Source: Methanomassiliicoccus sp. (GTDB lineage Archaea > Thermoplasmatota > Thermoplasmata > Methanomassiliicoccales > UBA472). From it: DNA of 36,067 bases. Below are positions 8,424 through 16,046 of this stretch, in pieces. Position numbers and translations under genes: made by a program. Each line of letters begins with the position of its first letter. Within the stretch, counting starts at the first letter, position 1. The notes beneath the pieces are model-generated. The model worked only from the letters and a program-made list of their open reading frames with translations. It was not told where the DNA came from and made no database searches. The DNA lies in assembly GCA_004525545.1 (NCBI GenBank), contig SPCU01000004.1:1-36067 (forward strand), given 5' to 3'.

Positions 8424-8852
8424 ACGTTATCGCGGAAGAATACGGTGGTCGAAAAGGTGTGCGGTCTTACCTTAATCCAATATATTATTTTACTTGTCCT
8501 TTGAACGTCGATCGTTCGTCAAATGAAGGCGTTGCCGCATGGCTTAAAACATCGCTATTTTCCATCGATCTTGTGTCTATTTTTATAAGGTATATGCTTA
8601 TATAATGGACGAAAAACAAACAAATGCACTAGTGTTTTGATATTTACTCAATATGTGTCTAATAAATTCCTTTAAAAACAACAAGTATCTACCTTGCCCA
8701 CTTTAGGCAGCAGGACAGGCCGCAGAAACACGTTGAGAGATGCGGTGAACCTGGCCATCTGGTAGCTTGACAGCATATCGACCCCGGAGACCGACCCATC
8801 AATTGCAACGTGTCCCGCCGTTCGTGACCTGTTCGTCAAGGAGAGAAGCATT
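8424..8852. other. AT-rich spacer without a convincing gene
   Basis: After kbl the sequence turns AT-rich to about 8690, with T-rich runs near 8484-8500 that could terminate kbl transcription and TATA-like stretches near 8597 and 8674. Short frames exist on both strands but none has a ribosome binding site, family motif or codon use like the neighbours. From about 8690 to 8852 the base composition returns to that of coding DNA in the frame of the small ORF at 8853. Confidence 0.5.
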
Positions 8853-9050
8853 ATGGAAGCCAATATCAACGGCCGCGGCATCGCCCCCGGTCATTTCAAC
8901 GCCAAGGTAGAAGCAATTCATGGTCTAGCTAAGGTGCTGGACTCGCTTTGGATTCCAGACCTAAGAGTGGTCGCCGGCACCGTCCTGCTGTTCGGCCTGG
9001 GCAGCTTTCTGGGCCGTCAAATGGGGGATGGTAACATCCGTACCGGATAG
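8853..9050 (+). CDS. Small membrane protein, unknown, ending at an in-frame TAG
   Basis: The ATG at 8853 has a strong ribosome binding site (AAGGAGAG, 7 bases upstream). The 65-residue product has an N-terminal soluble part and one hydrophobic segment (VVAGTVLLFGLGSFLG, about 40-55). The stop is TAG. The same frame continues without interruption for another 31 codons to TGA at 9144 and encodes a second hydrophobic segment (GMGMLMLFVIIVLGG). The 97-codon whole would be a two-helix membrane protein. It may be a TAG-terminated small protein, a gene broken by a nonsense change, or a TAG read as an amino acid. I recognise no family. Confidence 0.4.
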   Translation: MEANINGRGIAPGHFNAKVEAIHGLAKVLDSLWIPDLRVVAGTVLLFGLGSFLGRQMGDGNIRTG

Positions 9051-9179
9051 GTGATGATCGGCATGGGGATGCTAATGCTGTTCGTGATCATCGTCCTGGG
9101 TGGATTAAAATGCCTATGTGATCTGGATCACCCGATGATGCTATGACAAGTTATTTGACATCACAAGCGCAAGTACAGT

Positions 9180-9734
9180 ATGGTTGTCGATATGCACGCC
9201 TACAACCTTCTGGTGACCTTTCACCATAATCAGAAAGGTCATGCCGAGCAAGAGGTCAGGGAACGAATGAAGGACCTGGGAGCTTACGTGGAGAAGCTGG
9301 ACCTGTGTGACGTGGAGGGTGTCTTCCTGGCACAGGTCGGTGGAATGGCCAGAGTTCTAGTTTCCCAGCTTAAGCGCATGTGCCAAGAGGACCCGTCGCA
9401 GTTCCTATACACTCATCACTGGGTGCCCATTGAGATATGGGTGCCCTCAAAGATCGAGGAGCTGCGTTCCACCGCCATCGAACTGGGCCGGGGAATAGGA
9501 GAGAACGAGACCTGGATGATGCATCTGCACAAGCGTCACTTCGAGGAGCACCATGACGAGCTGATCGTTCAGCTGACCGACCCCCTGAACCGGGGACAGG
9601 TGGACCTGGAGGACCCAGACAAGATCCTGGCAGTGGAGATACTGGGCAAGAATTCCGGATTATCCCTGCTGAACCGCCACGAACTGCTGGATGTGAACAA
9701 GGTCAGGGTCGCCTCGGGATCGGGCAAGATCTGA
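9180..9734 (+). CDS. THUMP domain RNA-binding protein (COG1818-like)
   Basis: This 184-residue protein resembles the archaeal THUMP-domain family related to Tan1, which assists tRNA modification (N4-acetylcytidine formation in eukaryotes). The start YNLLVTFHHNQKGHAEQE and the parts THHWVPIEIW and VDLEDPDKILAVEILGK are the typical THUMP elements; the VEILG strand is characteristic of the domain. No catalytic domain is attached. A TATA-like element (AAGTTATTTG, near 9152) lies about 27 bases before the ATG, so translation is probably leaderless. An in-frame ATG four codons later is an alternative start. Role in tRNA binding is inferred from the family. Confidence 0.78.
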   Translation: MVVDMHAYNLLVTFHHNQKGHAEQEVRERMKDLGAYVEKLDLCDVEGVFLAQVGGMARVLVSQLKRMCQEDPSQFLYTHHWVPIEIWVPSKIEELRSTAIELGRGIGENETWMMHLHKRHFEEHHDELIVQLTDPLNRGQVDLEDPDKILAVEILGKNSGLSLLNRHELLDVNKVRVASGSGKI

Positions 9735-9888
9735 GACCGGGCCAAAGAAGTTCCCACTTGAACCAATAGCGATAGCTTTAATCGGATATTATCCCAAACA
9801 GATACCGTCGAGCTTCGGCCCAGATATCCACGAGACATTTGTACATTTATTCCCCTATTCTTTAGACAATGATCTGATTGTCGGGGCC

Positions 9889-9899
9889 ATAATATAAAG
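9889..9899 (+). promoter_or_regulatory. TATA element of the winged-helix gene at 9943
   Basis: ATAATATAAAG is centred about 49 bases upstream of the ATG at 9943; transcription would start near 9920. It is the best TATA match in the 208-base spacer after the THUMP gene. Confidence 0.45.
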
Positions 9900-9942
9900 G
9901 GCGGTTCAAATAATAATGGAGAGGGACCGCAATCTATAATAA

Positions 9943-10185
9943 ATGGTAAAAAATCTCCCGATGTTCATGGTATCCCCTCAAGTGGAGAAATTATTCAACT
10001 CATTGATGAGAGGCGGGATCGTCTCAGAGGACAAGGCGGTCAGCGCCGAGAAGGCCACCTCCCTGTCCAAATTGCCTAAGGCCCAATGCATGAACGCCAT
10101 CCAGGAGCTCAAGAAGACCGGCGTCCTGAAGGATAAGAGAAATAACAATTCCGTCTATTACTATCTGGTAAAGACATCATTGTGA
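9943..10185 (+). CDS. Winged-helix DNA-binding protein, small
   Basis: The 80-residue product looks like a single winged-helix domain. A helical part carries SEDKAVSAEKATSLSKLPKAQCMNAI as helix-turn-helix, followed by a wing with LKDKRNNNSVYYYLV. The Lys/Arg-rich wing and the final YYYLV strand are usual in archaeal transcription regulators. The ATG at 9943 has no close ribosome binding site; ATG codons at residues 7 and 9 are alternatives. It stands alone between the THUMP gene and proA, and its target is unknown. It might act on proA-proB directly downstream, but nothing in the sequence proves this. Confidence 0.6.
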   Translation: MVKNLPMFMVSPQVEKLFNSLMRGGIVSEDKAVSAEKATSLSKLPKAQCMNAIQELKKTGVLKDKRNNNSVYYYLVKTSL

Positions 10186-10278
10186 GCCCATCTGGGATAC
10201 CATCCTAAGATACCTCTTCCGTTCGGATATCGTTCTGTACTCTTTTTCTGCGATCTTGTTTCGTCAGACGAAAGGATT

Positions 10279-11598
10279 ATGCCATATTCCGACATGCCAT
10301 TGTCTATCATGGACGCCGTGGAGCTAGCCGCCAAGAACGCCAACGAGGCGTCATACCGTCTGCAGAGCCTGTCCCAGGCCGTTAGAAACGAGGCCCTACA
10401 GGAAATAGCATCCGCCCTTTCCGATAACGCCGACATCATCATTGATGCCAACGAGGCCGATCTACGGGAAGGGGAGAAAGCGGGACTGGGGAAGGTCCTC
10501 CTCAAACGATTGCGCTATGACCGTTCCAAGATCGAGGAGTCCGTGGAATCCCTGCGCTCATTGATAAAACAGGAGGACCCCATTGGCAGGATCGTATCTC
10601 GCATGGAGTTGGATTCTGGCCTAATTTTGGAAAGGGCCACCTGCCCCATTGGCGTAATCGGCGTCATCTTCGAATCCCGCCCGGAGGCCTTGGTGCAGAT
10701 ATCGTCGCTGTGCCTGAAATCCGGTAACGCCGTCATCCTGAAGGGTGGTTCTGAAGCACATAATACGAACGAGGCGTTGGCCAAGGTCATCGTGAAAGCG
10801 GTGGTCGATGTGGACCAGCGGTTCGAGGGAGCGGTCCAGCTGCTCTCCACCAGGGAGGAGGTCAACAAGCTGTTGGCTATGGACCAGTACGTCGACCTCA
10901 TCATTCCCCGTGGCTCCAACCAGTTGGTGAAGTTCATCCAGTCGCATACCAAGATCCCTGTCCTGGGACATGCTGACGGTATCTGCCACACCTACGTGGA
11001 CGAGAAGGCCGACCTGGAGATGGCCCTGAGGGTCTGCCTCGACTCCAAGGTACAGTATCCCGCCGTCTGCAATGCCATGGAAACTTTACTGGTCCATGAG
11101 AACGTCGCCCTGAGCTTCCTGCCGGCCATGGCGGAGCTATACGATCGGGCGGGAGTGGAGCTGAGGGGAGATGCATCCGCTCGTAGCATCGTTGAAATGA
11201 ACGAGGCTACGGACGACGATTGGACGAAGGAATACAACGACCTCGTCCTGTCCATAAAGGTCGTATCCTCTTTGGATGAGGCCATCACCCATATCAACTG
11301 CTATGGTTCGCACCACACCGACGCCATCATCACCAGCGACGAGCGTAGCGCCCGGCACTTCATGGACGAGGTGGATTCCTCGTCGGTCATGTGTAACTGC
11401 TCAACACGGTTCGCTGACGGATACCGCTATGGGTTGGGGGCAGAGGTAGGCATCAGCACCAATAAGACCCATGCCCGCGGACCGGTCGGACTGGAAGGGC
11501 TGACAATCTACAAATACCGCCTAACCGGCTCCGGACACATCGTGGCCGATTACTCTGGGGAAAAGGGAAGGTCGTTCACTCACAGGAAATTGCTATGA
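10279..11598 (+). CDS. proA: Glutamate-5-semialdehyde dehydrogenase (gamma-glutamyl phosphate reductase)
   Basis: ProA reduces gamma-glutamyl phosphate to glutamate-5-semialdehyde with NADPH, the second step of proline synthesis. The 439-residue protein belongs to the aldehyde dehydrogenase superfamily. Diagnostic stretches are ERATCPIGVIGVIFESRPEA (119-138), the NADP region ILKGGSEA (153-160), the catalytic cysteine in QYPAVCNA (Cys264) and the C-terminal ARGPVGLEGLT. The ATG lies four bases after GAAAGGA. The stop overlaps the proB start in an ATGA, so the two are translationally coupled and probably form the enzyme complex that channels the unstable phosphate. The order proA-proB is the reverse of the common bacterial order, and no proC is present here. 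Confidence 0.95.
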   Translation: MPYSDMPLSIMDAVELAAKNANEASYRLQSLSQAVRNEALQEIASALSDNADIIIDANEADLREGEKAGLGKVLLKRLRYDRSKIEESVESLRSLIKQEDPIGRIVSRMELDSGLILERATCPIGVIGVIFESRPEALVQISSLCLKSGNAVILKGGSEAHNTNEALAKVIVKAVVDVDQRFEGAVQLLSTREEVNKLLAMDQYVDLIIPRGSNQLVKFIQSHTKIPVLGHADGICHTYVDEKADLEMALRVCLDSKVQYPAVCNAMETLLVHENVALSFLPAMAELYDRAGVELRGDASARSIVEMNEATDDDWTKEYNDLVLSIKVVSSLDEAITHINCYGSHHTDAIITSDERSARHFMDEVDSSSVMCNCSTRFADGYRYGLGAEVGISTNKTHARGPVGLEGLTIYKYRLTGSGHIVADYSGEKGRSFTHRKLL

Positions 11599-12695
11599 GG
11601 GACATCAGCGTCACGCGCGTCGTCATAAAGATCGGGACCAACACCATTTGCGGTGAGGACGGACATGTCGATTCCGAATACCTGGACGGCGTGGCCCGAC
11701 AGGTGGTCGAGCTGGAGAAGCTGGGCGTACAATCGATCATAGTCACTTCCGGTGCCATCGGTTCTGGCAGCAGCGAACTTGGTCTGGACGAATCGCAAAA
11801 GGACATTGCCCATAAGCAGGCCTGCGCCGCCGTGGGTCAGGCGGCCCTCATGCTCACCTATCGTAAGGTCTTCGCCGGATACGGAAAATCTGTCGGCCAA
11901 TTACTGCTCACTTACAACACCTTCTCCGACCGCAAGGTGTATCTCAACCTGCGCAAGACCGTGGACACCCTTTTCGGGTTAGCGGTGGTCCCGGTGATCA
12001 ACGAGAACGACGTGATCTCCACGGATGAGATCGGCGATACCTTCGGGGACAACGACAAGCTTTCCGCACTGGTCGCCAGCAAGGTGGATGCCGACCTTCT
12101 TCTAATGCTAACGGACGTTGACGGCCTCTACGACCGCAACCCTGACACCGACCCGGACGCTCATTTCATTCATACGGTGGATGAGATAACCAAGGACATC
12201 GAGATGATGGCTGGGGACGGGCGCAACGGACGTTCAAAAGGTGGAATGAAAAGCAAGATAAACGCCGCCCGGATCGCTATGGGCTCGGGCTGTAACACGG
12301 TCATCGCCAATGGGCGGACGGAAGATGTCATCCTGCGGGTTGTGCAGGGCGAGGATATCGGCACCCTGTTCTCAGCTCATTCCATGTACTCCAACCGGGA
12401 GAGGTGGATCCTTTATGCAAGCCCGAGGGGCAAGATCTCCGTGGACGCCGGAGCCGAGGAGGCCCTCAAGAATGAGGGGAGCTTGCTGCCATGCGGAATC
12501 ACTGCTGTGGAAGGTCGCTTCAAAGAGGGCGACGTAGTTCGCCTAGGGACCTTCGCAAAGGGGGTCGTGAACTTCCCTTCCGGAGAGATAATGCAGCTCA
12601 AGGCCGCCTGCGAGAAGGAGAAGAAAGAAGGTAATGGTAAAGTGCGCAACGGCAGCGTGGTCGTTGACCATTGCAACATCGTGTTCCACGATTGA
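11595..12695 (+). CDS. proB: Glutamate 5-kinase
   Basis: ProB phosphorylates glutamate at the gamma-carboxyl group, the committed step of proline synthesis. The 366-residue protein has an N-terminal amino-acid kinase domain: VIKIGTNT near residue 10, VTSGAIGSG near 49-57, VINENDVISTDE near 134-145, FGDNDKLSA and the LTDVDGLYDRNP loop. A C-terminal PUA domain (about 280-366) is also present, as in full-length bacterial enzymes. The PUA part is often linked to feedback control by proline. The gene overlaps proA by four bases. After the stop a 63-base spacer leads to a separate membrane-protein gene. Confidence 0.95.
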   Translation: MRDISVTRVVIKIGTNTICGEDGHVDSEYLDGVARQVVELEKLGVQSIIVTSGAIGSGSSELGLDESQKDIAHKQACAAVGQAALMLTYRKVFAGYGKSVGQLLLTYNTFSDRKVYLNLRKTVDTLFGLAVVPVINENDVISTDEIGDTFGDNDKLSALVASKVDADLLLMLTDVDGLYDRNPDTDPDAHFIHTVDEITKDIEMMAGDGRNGRSKGGMKSKINAARIAMGSGCNTVIANGRTEDVILRVVQGEDIGTLFSAHSMYSNRERWILYASPRGKISVDAGAEEALKNEGSLLPCGITAVEGRFKEGDVVRLGTFAKGVVNFPSGEIMQLKAACEKEKKEGNGKVRNGSVVVDHCNIVFHD

Positions 12696-12758
12696 GCATC
12701 CTAAGAACGTATCGATGAGGAGTAAGCTTTACTGATAGTCCCATGCATAGGGTCATGC

Positions 12759-13949
12759 ATGGAAGTGAGGAAGCTTCTGTCCAGATGGTGGTTCGTCGCC
12801 CTGGTGTCCCTGGCAATTGGCATCCCGGCGACATTACTGGTCCTATCATTGGCCTGGCGATCCGTCATCCCTTCTATGTTGTCAGAGGGTCCCTCGGCCT
12901 ACCGTTTGCTTTTCATGATCTCCTTTTTCATGATCTACGCTGGGTATCTCATCTCGTTCATCTGCTTGTTCCTCACCTTTGGGCCCAGGCATGTTATCAA
13001 TGGAGGGCGTTTTCTCGGACCGGACGACCTGGTCCGTGCCGGTTACCAGGTGGCCAGAAGGAAAGGCTCGTTCGATGTTCGCGTGGCCAAGTACTCAGTC
13101 TTGAGAATTTACGAAGGAGAACGTACTTTCCGTTGCCTACCTACATCGACCGCCCTATGGGCCCTCGTGATCGTGTTCATGTCCGGTCAGCTAGTGGTCT
13201 TCGCCTTTCCCATCATCCTGTACGTCCATAATAGATGCTGGAAAGGGTTGGAGGCCGTGATCGTTGAGGAAGGCGGCTCCTCCGCCCATGATGAGAGAGA
13301 TGTAGCGGACATGGTCGAGGACAGCTTGATGGGGGCGTACCTACTGGCCAGGGAAGCCGCGAACATCAAGCGGTCGGCGTTCCATGACCATGTCATTATC
13401 ATAGTGGTATTCGCTCTGGCGTCCTGGGTGGCGCTCTTGGCCCTCAGCGTCCAGGACATTGTTGGTGACCGTTCGTTTCAATGGTTGGGACTTGGGACAT
13501 TGCTCATAGCCGTCGTCGCCATCACTGGTGCGCTCATCCTACAGAAACGGAGCATGGAGGAAGTGAAGCGCGAGGAGAGATGGGCGGAGAGACTACTTTC
13601 CGCCATCAGAAAGGAGGACGGGGTGGGCTCACCCATTGAACTTCTGCTCTGTGCCTGTAATGAGGTCCCTAGATGGCTCGCGGTGCAGCGCAAGGGGATC
13701 TGGTTTCGTGAACCGGGCAAGACCCTGCTGATCTTCATCCTGCTCTACTTGGGGGTGAGCGCGGTCTTGCAGTACAACTCCATATGGTGGGGGTTCTTAT
13801 TATTCGGCCTGATCTGCCTGGCCATTGGCACTTTTCTGTTCTTGAAGCATATCATTAGCGCCGGGTTCGAATCACGGGATATGGTCAGGGAATGGGACCG
13901 CAGGATCAGCGAAATGGACTCACTTCTGGAACCGGGACAGGAGCGCTGA
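12759..13949 (+). CDS. Polytopic membrane protein, unknown
   Basis: The 396-residue product has about seven hydrophobic segments: near 12-34, 48-74, 132-155, 215-232, 242-262, 325-342 and 345-365. Between them are charged cytoplasmic stretches (QKRSMEEVKREERWAERL, near 262-280). The second part (about 205-390) repeats the helix-pair layout of the first. I recognise no family and see no catalytic motif. The ATG at 12759 lies in a short direct repeat (catgcatagggtcatgcatgg) and has no clear ribosome binding site. The gene ends five bases before a winged-helix gene, suggesting a membrane sensor or effector transcribed together with its regulator; that is inference. Confidence 0.75.
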   Translation: MEVRKLLSRWWFVALVSLAIGIPATLLVLSLAWRSVIPSMLSEGPSAYRLLFMISFFMIYAGYLISFICLFLTFGPRHVINGGRFLGPDDLVRAGYQVARRKGSFDVRVAKYSVLRIYEGERTFRCLPTSTALWALVIVFMSGQLVVFAFPIILYVHNRCWKGLEAVIVEEGGSSAHDERDVADMVEDSLMGAYLLAREAANIKRSAFHDHVIIIVVFALASWVALLALSVQDIVGDRSFQWLGLGTLLIAVVAITGALILQKRSMEEVKREERWAERLLSAIRKEDGVGSPIELLLCACNEVPRWLAVQRKGIWFREPGKTLLIFILLYLGVSAVLQYNSIWWGFLLFGLICLAIGTFLFLKHIISAGFESRDMVREWDRRISEMDSLLEPGQER

Positions 13950-13954
13950 AGATC

Positions 13955-14224
13955 ATGGATCGCCCGGACCTCTATGTCGTGGCTAGGATTCTTGAGAGAC
14001 TCTGGCGGGAACCTTCACCCATGCTCAGGACCCGTCTTCAGGTGGCCGTTGGTACAAATTATGACGTATTCAGCAGGTATCTGGAATGGATGTGCGAGAG
14101 GGGTATGACCTACCTAGTGGAGGAGGACGGGCACCAGAAGGTGCTCCTCACCGATGAGGGGCGGGAAACGTACCGCAGGATCGTGGTATGGATAAACGAG
14201 GTCGTACATGGAAAAATGGGATGA
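13955..14224 (+). CDS. Winged-helix protein (HTH_45-like)
   Basis: The 89-residue product looks like a winged-helix domain of the archaeal type. An N-terminal helix (MDRPDLYVVARILERLW), a helix-turn-helix region around TNYDVFSRYLEWMCERG and a wing (TYLVEEDGHQKVLLTDEG) are visible. The LTDEGRETYRR pattern after the wing is typical of HTH_45 proteins. The ATG at 13955 follows the stop of the membrane protein by five bases, with AGGAG about 11 bases upstream inside that gene, so both are likely translated from one transcript. A longer in-frame reading back to 13892 would overlap the upstream gene and is less likely. Confidence 0.7.
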   Translation: MDRPDLYVVARILERLWREPSPMLRTRLQVAVGTNYDVFSRYLEWMCERGMTYLVEEDGHQKVLLTDEGRETYRRIVVWINEVVHGKMG

Positions 14225-14324
14225 ACGGTTATTAAGGTGTTTTCAAAGGCCCAGACCCTTGCGCTTGGACCAGATGTGATTGTGCACGGCATACGTGGTT
14301 TTCACCTCGCCCTTTTCCGCGTTA

Positions 14325-14357
14325 AAAAGTCCCCCGGTGACGTCCTGATGTCCGGGG
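14325..14357 (-). terminator. Hairpin plus T-run, possible terminator of the histidine kinase transcript
   Basis: On the minus strand CCCCGG and CCGGGG form a six-base-pair stem around a 14-base loop (14357-14332), followed by GACTTTTT. It lies about 150 bases beyond the kinase stop. The rest of 14225-14509 holds no gene I can support. Confidence 0.4.
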
Positions 14358-14509
14358 TCGGTAACTTAACCATGTCCTTGCCTCGGAAAAGACCGGTGCG
14401 CCTGCGGAAACGCCTTTGGATGCAGTGTCATTTTGTCCGTTGAGGATAGGAAGAATAGGGGGCGCCCCATTACTGGATGGTATCCATGTCAGTTCATCAT
14501 CACCGTGGC

Positions 14510-15574
14510 TCAGGAACGTTCCGCCGAACGGAAGGTCAGCTCGAAGCGAGCGCCGCCACGACGATCGTTGGATACGGATATGCTACCTCCGTAGCGTTCC
14601 ATGGTCCTCCTGACGAGGTAAAGTCCGAGGCCAGTGCCTTTGCTCTCCCCATAAGCCACCCCTTCCATGAAAATGCGACCTAATTGATCAGGGGGTATGC
14701 CGATGCCGTCGTCACGAACGACCAATGTGGCCTTCCCCCCATCCTGATGGATGGAGAACTCCAGTGATTTGGCCTGTCCGTGTTTCTTGGCATTTCGCAC
14801 CAGGTTCTCGATGATCGCCACCAGCGCCGGGTCCGCCAATACCATGGCCTCGCCTCGCAACGTGAAGGGCATGTCCAGCGACGGAAGCACCTTGCTGATG
14901 ATCTTGGTCAGACTGGTGACGGTCATGTCGCTGCGAGAGAGCAGGAAATTGTCCAGGTCCCTCATCTGGGAGATGATGCTCTGCATGCGCTGAAGCGAGG
15001 TCTGGGCCCGCAATATATCGCGTTCCCGGTTGTTGATCATGTAAAGCTCCAATGAGGAGTTGATCACCATAAGCTCGTTGGCGATATCGTGACGTAGTAT
15101 CTTATTGGCCACTCCAAGAGATTCGGACAACTGCGATAGCTGGGCCCGGGATTCGTTGAGTTCCTGTGTGTGATGGATATTGGACAACGCCATATCCAAA
15201 GCATCCTGGATGGTCATAACAAGAGGGATCATGGAGTTCATGCGACTAGGATCGTTGGCTCCATCCATTATCAACAACCCGATGCGCTTTCCCTTATTTT
15301 TCAACGATAGAACGAAGCCTTTCTTTGAAGGCATGAGCTTGATGACCTGGTCGGGAAGCAGACGCGTCTCGGCGGTCCAGACGCCGCAATCCCCATAGAT
15401 ACCATTGTGCGGCCCTCCCTCGGGGACGTAACATATCTTCTCAGGATGGAATGTACCGGCCACCATATCCAAGACCGCATGGATGGCCGATTCCTCATCC
15501 TCGGCCCTCTGCAGCGTTCTTAAAAGGTCCAGGAAAAGAGAATAAGAATGATTGACGTCCTCAATGGAGTTCAT
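14510..15574 (-). CDS. Sensor histidine kinase, cytoplasmic
   Basis: This 354-residue sensor kinase autophosphorylates on His and passes signals to an unseen partner. The N-terminal part (about 1-130) looks like a GAF/PAS-type sensor without membrane segments, followed by a coiled coil (133-160). The H-box is ILRHDIANE (His162), the N-box ENLVRNAKKHG (256-266), the G1 box DDGIGIP (288-294) and the G2 box GTGLGL (313-318). Such soluble kinases are common in euryarchaea. No response regulator is adjacent. A TATA-like element 26-31 bases before the ATG points to a leaderless message from its own promoter, 71 bases after cutA. The signal sensed is unknown. Confidence 0.88.
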   Translation of the reverse strand: MNSIEDVNHSYSLFLDLLRTLQRAEDEESAIHAVLDMVAGTFHPEKICYVPEGGPHNGIYGDCGVWTAETRLLPDQVIKLMPSKKGFVLSLKNKGKRIGLLIMDGANDPSRMNSMIPLVMTIQDALDMALSNIHHTQELNESRAQLSQLSESLGVANKILRHDIANELMVINSSLELYMINNRERDILRAQTSLQRMQSIISQMRDLDNFLLSRSDMTVTSLTKIISKVLPSLDMPFTLRGEAMVLADPALVAIIENLVRNAKKHGQAKSLEFSIHQDGGKATLVVRDDGIGIPPDQLGRIFMEGVAYGESKGTGLGLYLVRRTMERYGGSISVSNDRRGGARFELTFRSAERS

Positions 15575-15600
15575 GGAATATCCCGGAAAAATACGTCTCG

Positions 15601-15610
15601 CATATTAAAT
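15601..15610 (-). promoter_or_regulatory. TATA element of the histidine kinase gene
   Basis: On the minus strand ATTTAATATG is centred about 31 bases before the ATG at 15574. The message would be leaderless or nearly so. Confidence 0.45.
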
Positions 15611-15645
15611 GGTTCGATTTGCATTTAGTTTATTGAAAATATTGA

Positions 15646-15960
15646 TTACTCCACACAGGTGCTTTCCTTGATCCAATCGAGATATGGCAAATGACCGTCG
15701 GCGATGCGGTATCGGACGATGCATGGCACTTCATAAGGGTGCATTTCCAGAACGGCGCGCTCTAGCTCCTTGTAGCGTTCTTCTGCCACCTTGAAAAGCA
15801 TGGCCACCTCGTCATCCTCCACGATCTTTCCCTTCCAACGGTAGGTGGAGTCGACCGCCCAATAATTCACGCATGCCGCTAGTCTTCGTTCCACAAGTGA
15901 GCGGCCTATCTTTTTCGCGGTGGACATGTTCGGTACGGTCACTAGCACCGAGGAGTACAT
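15646..15960 (-). CDS. cutA: Divalent cation tolerance protein CutA
   Basis: The 104-residue product has the standard length of CutA1, a trimeric cytoplasmic protein of the PII-like fold associated with copper and other divalent-ion tolerance. The family features are clear: VTVPNMSTAKKIGRSLVERRLAACVNYW at the N-terminus (with the conserved AACVN), STYRWKGKI, and HPYEVPCIVRYRI near residues 74-86. The final YLDWIKEST is also typical. The gene lies between the MMPL exporter and the histidine kinase on the same strand; a terminator-like hairpin upstream separates it from the exporter. Confidence 0.95.
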   Translation of the reverse strand: MYSSVLVTVPNMSTAKKIGRSLVERRLAACVNYWAVDSTYRWKGKIVEDDEVAMLFKVAEERYKELERAVLEMHPYEVPCIVRYRIADGHLPYLDWIKESTCVE

Positions 15961-15997
15961 GCTATGTCATGAACCGCGGTGATAATCAAGGATATGG

Positions 15998-16023
15998 AAA
16001 AATAGATGCCCGGGTCCTCGGGC
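15998..16023 (-). terminator. Hairpin terminator after the MMPL exporter gene
   Basis: On the minus strand GCCCG-AGGACC-CGGGC forms a five-base-pair GC stem (16023-16008), followed by ATCTATTTTT. It lies 24 bases beyond the stop of the exporter gene and upstream of cutA. Confidence 0.5.
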
Positions 16024-16046
16024 GAAAAAGGTATTGTGAAGGGGTT

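Noticed and set aside
8420-8605. 61-codon plus-strand frame just after kbl
   Set aside because: It is AT-rich, overlaps the kbl stop, has no ribosome binding site and no recognisable motif.
8672-8881. 69-codon minus-strand frame in the spacer before the THUMP gene
   Set aside because: It overlaps the opposite-strand small ORF, which has the stronger ribosome binding site; no family or promoter supports it.
14243-14373. Minus-strand stretch that reads like a protein C-terminus (ending in WSKRKGLGL) next to a short ATG frame in another phase
   Set aside because: The protein-like frame has no start codon before an upstream stop, the two frames would need a frameshift to join, and the same DNA forms the hairpin and T-run of a terminator. 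I cannot name a family, so no pseudogene is claimed.
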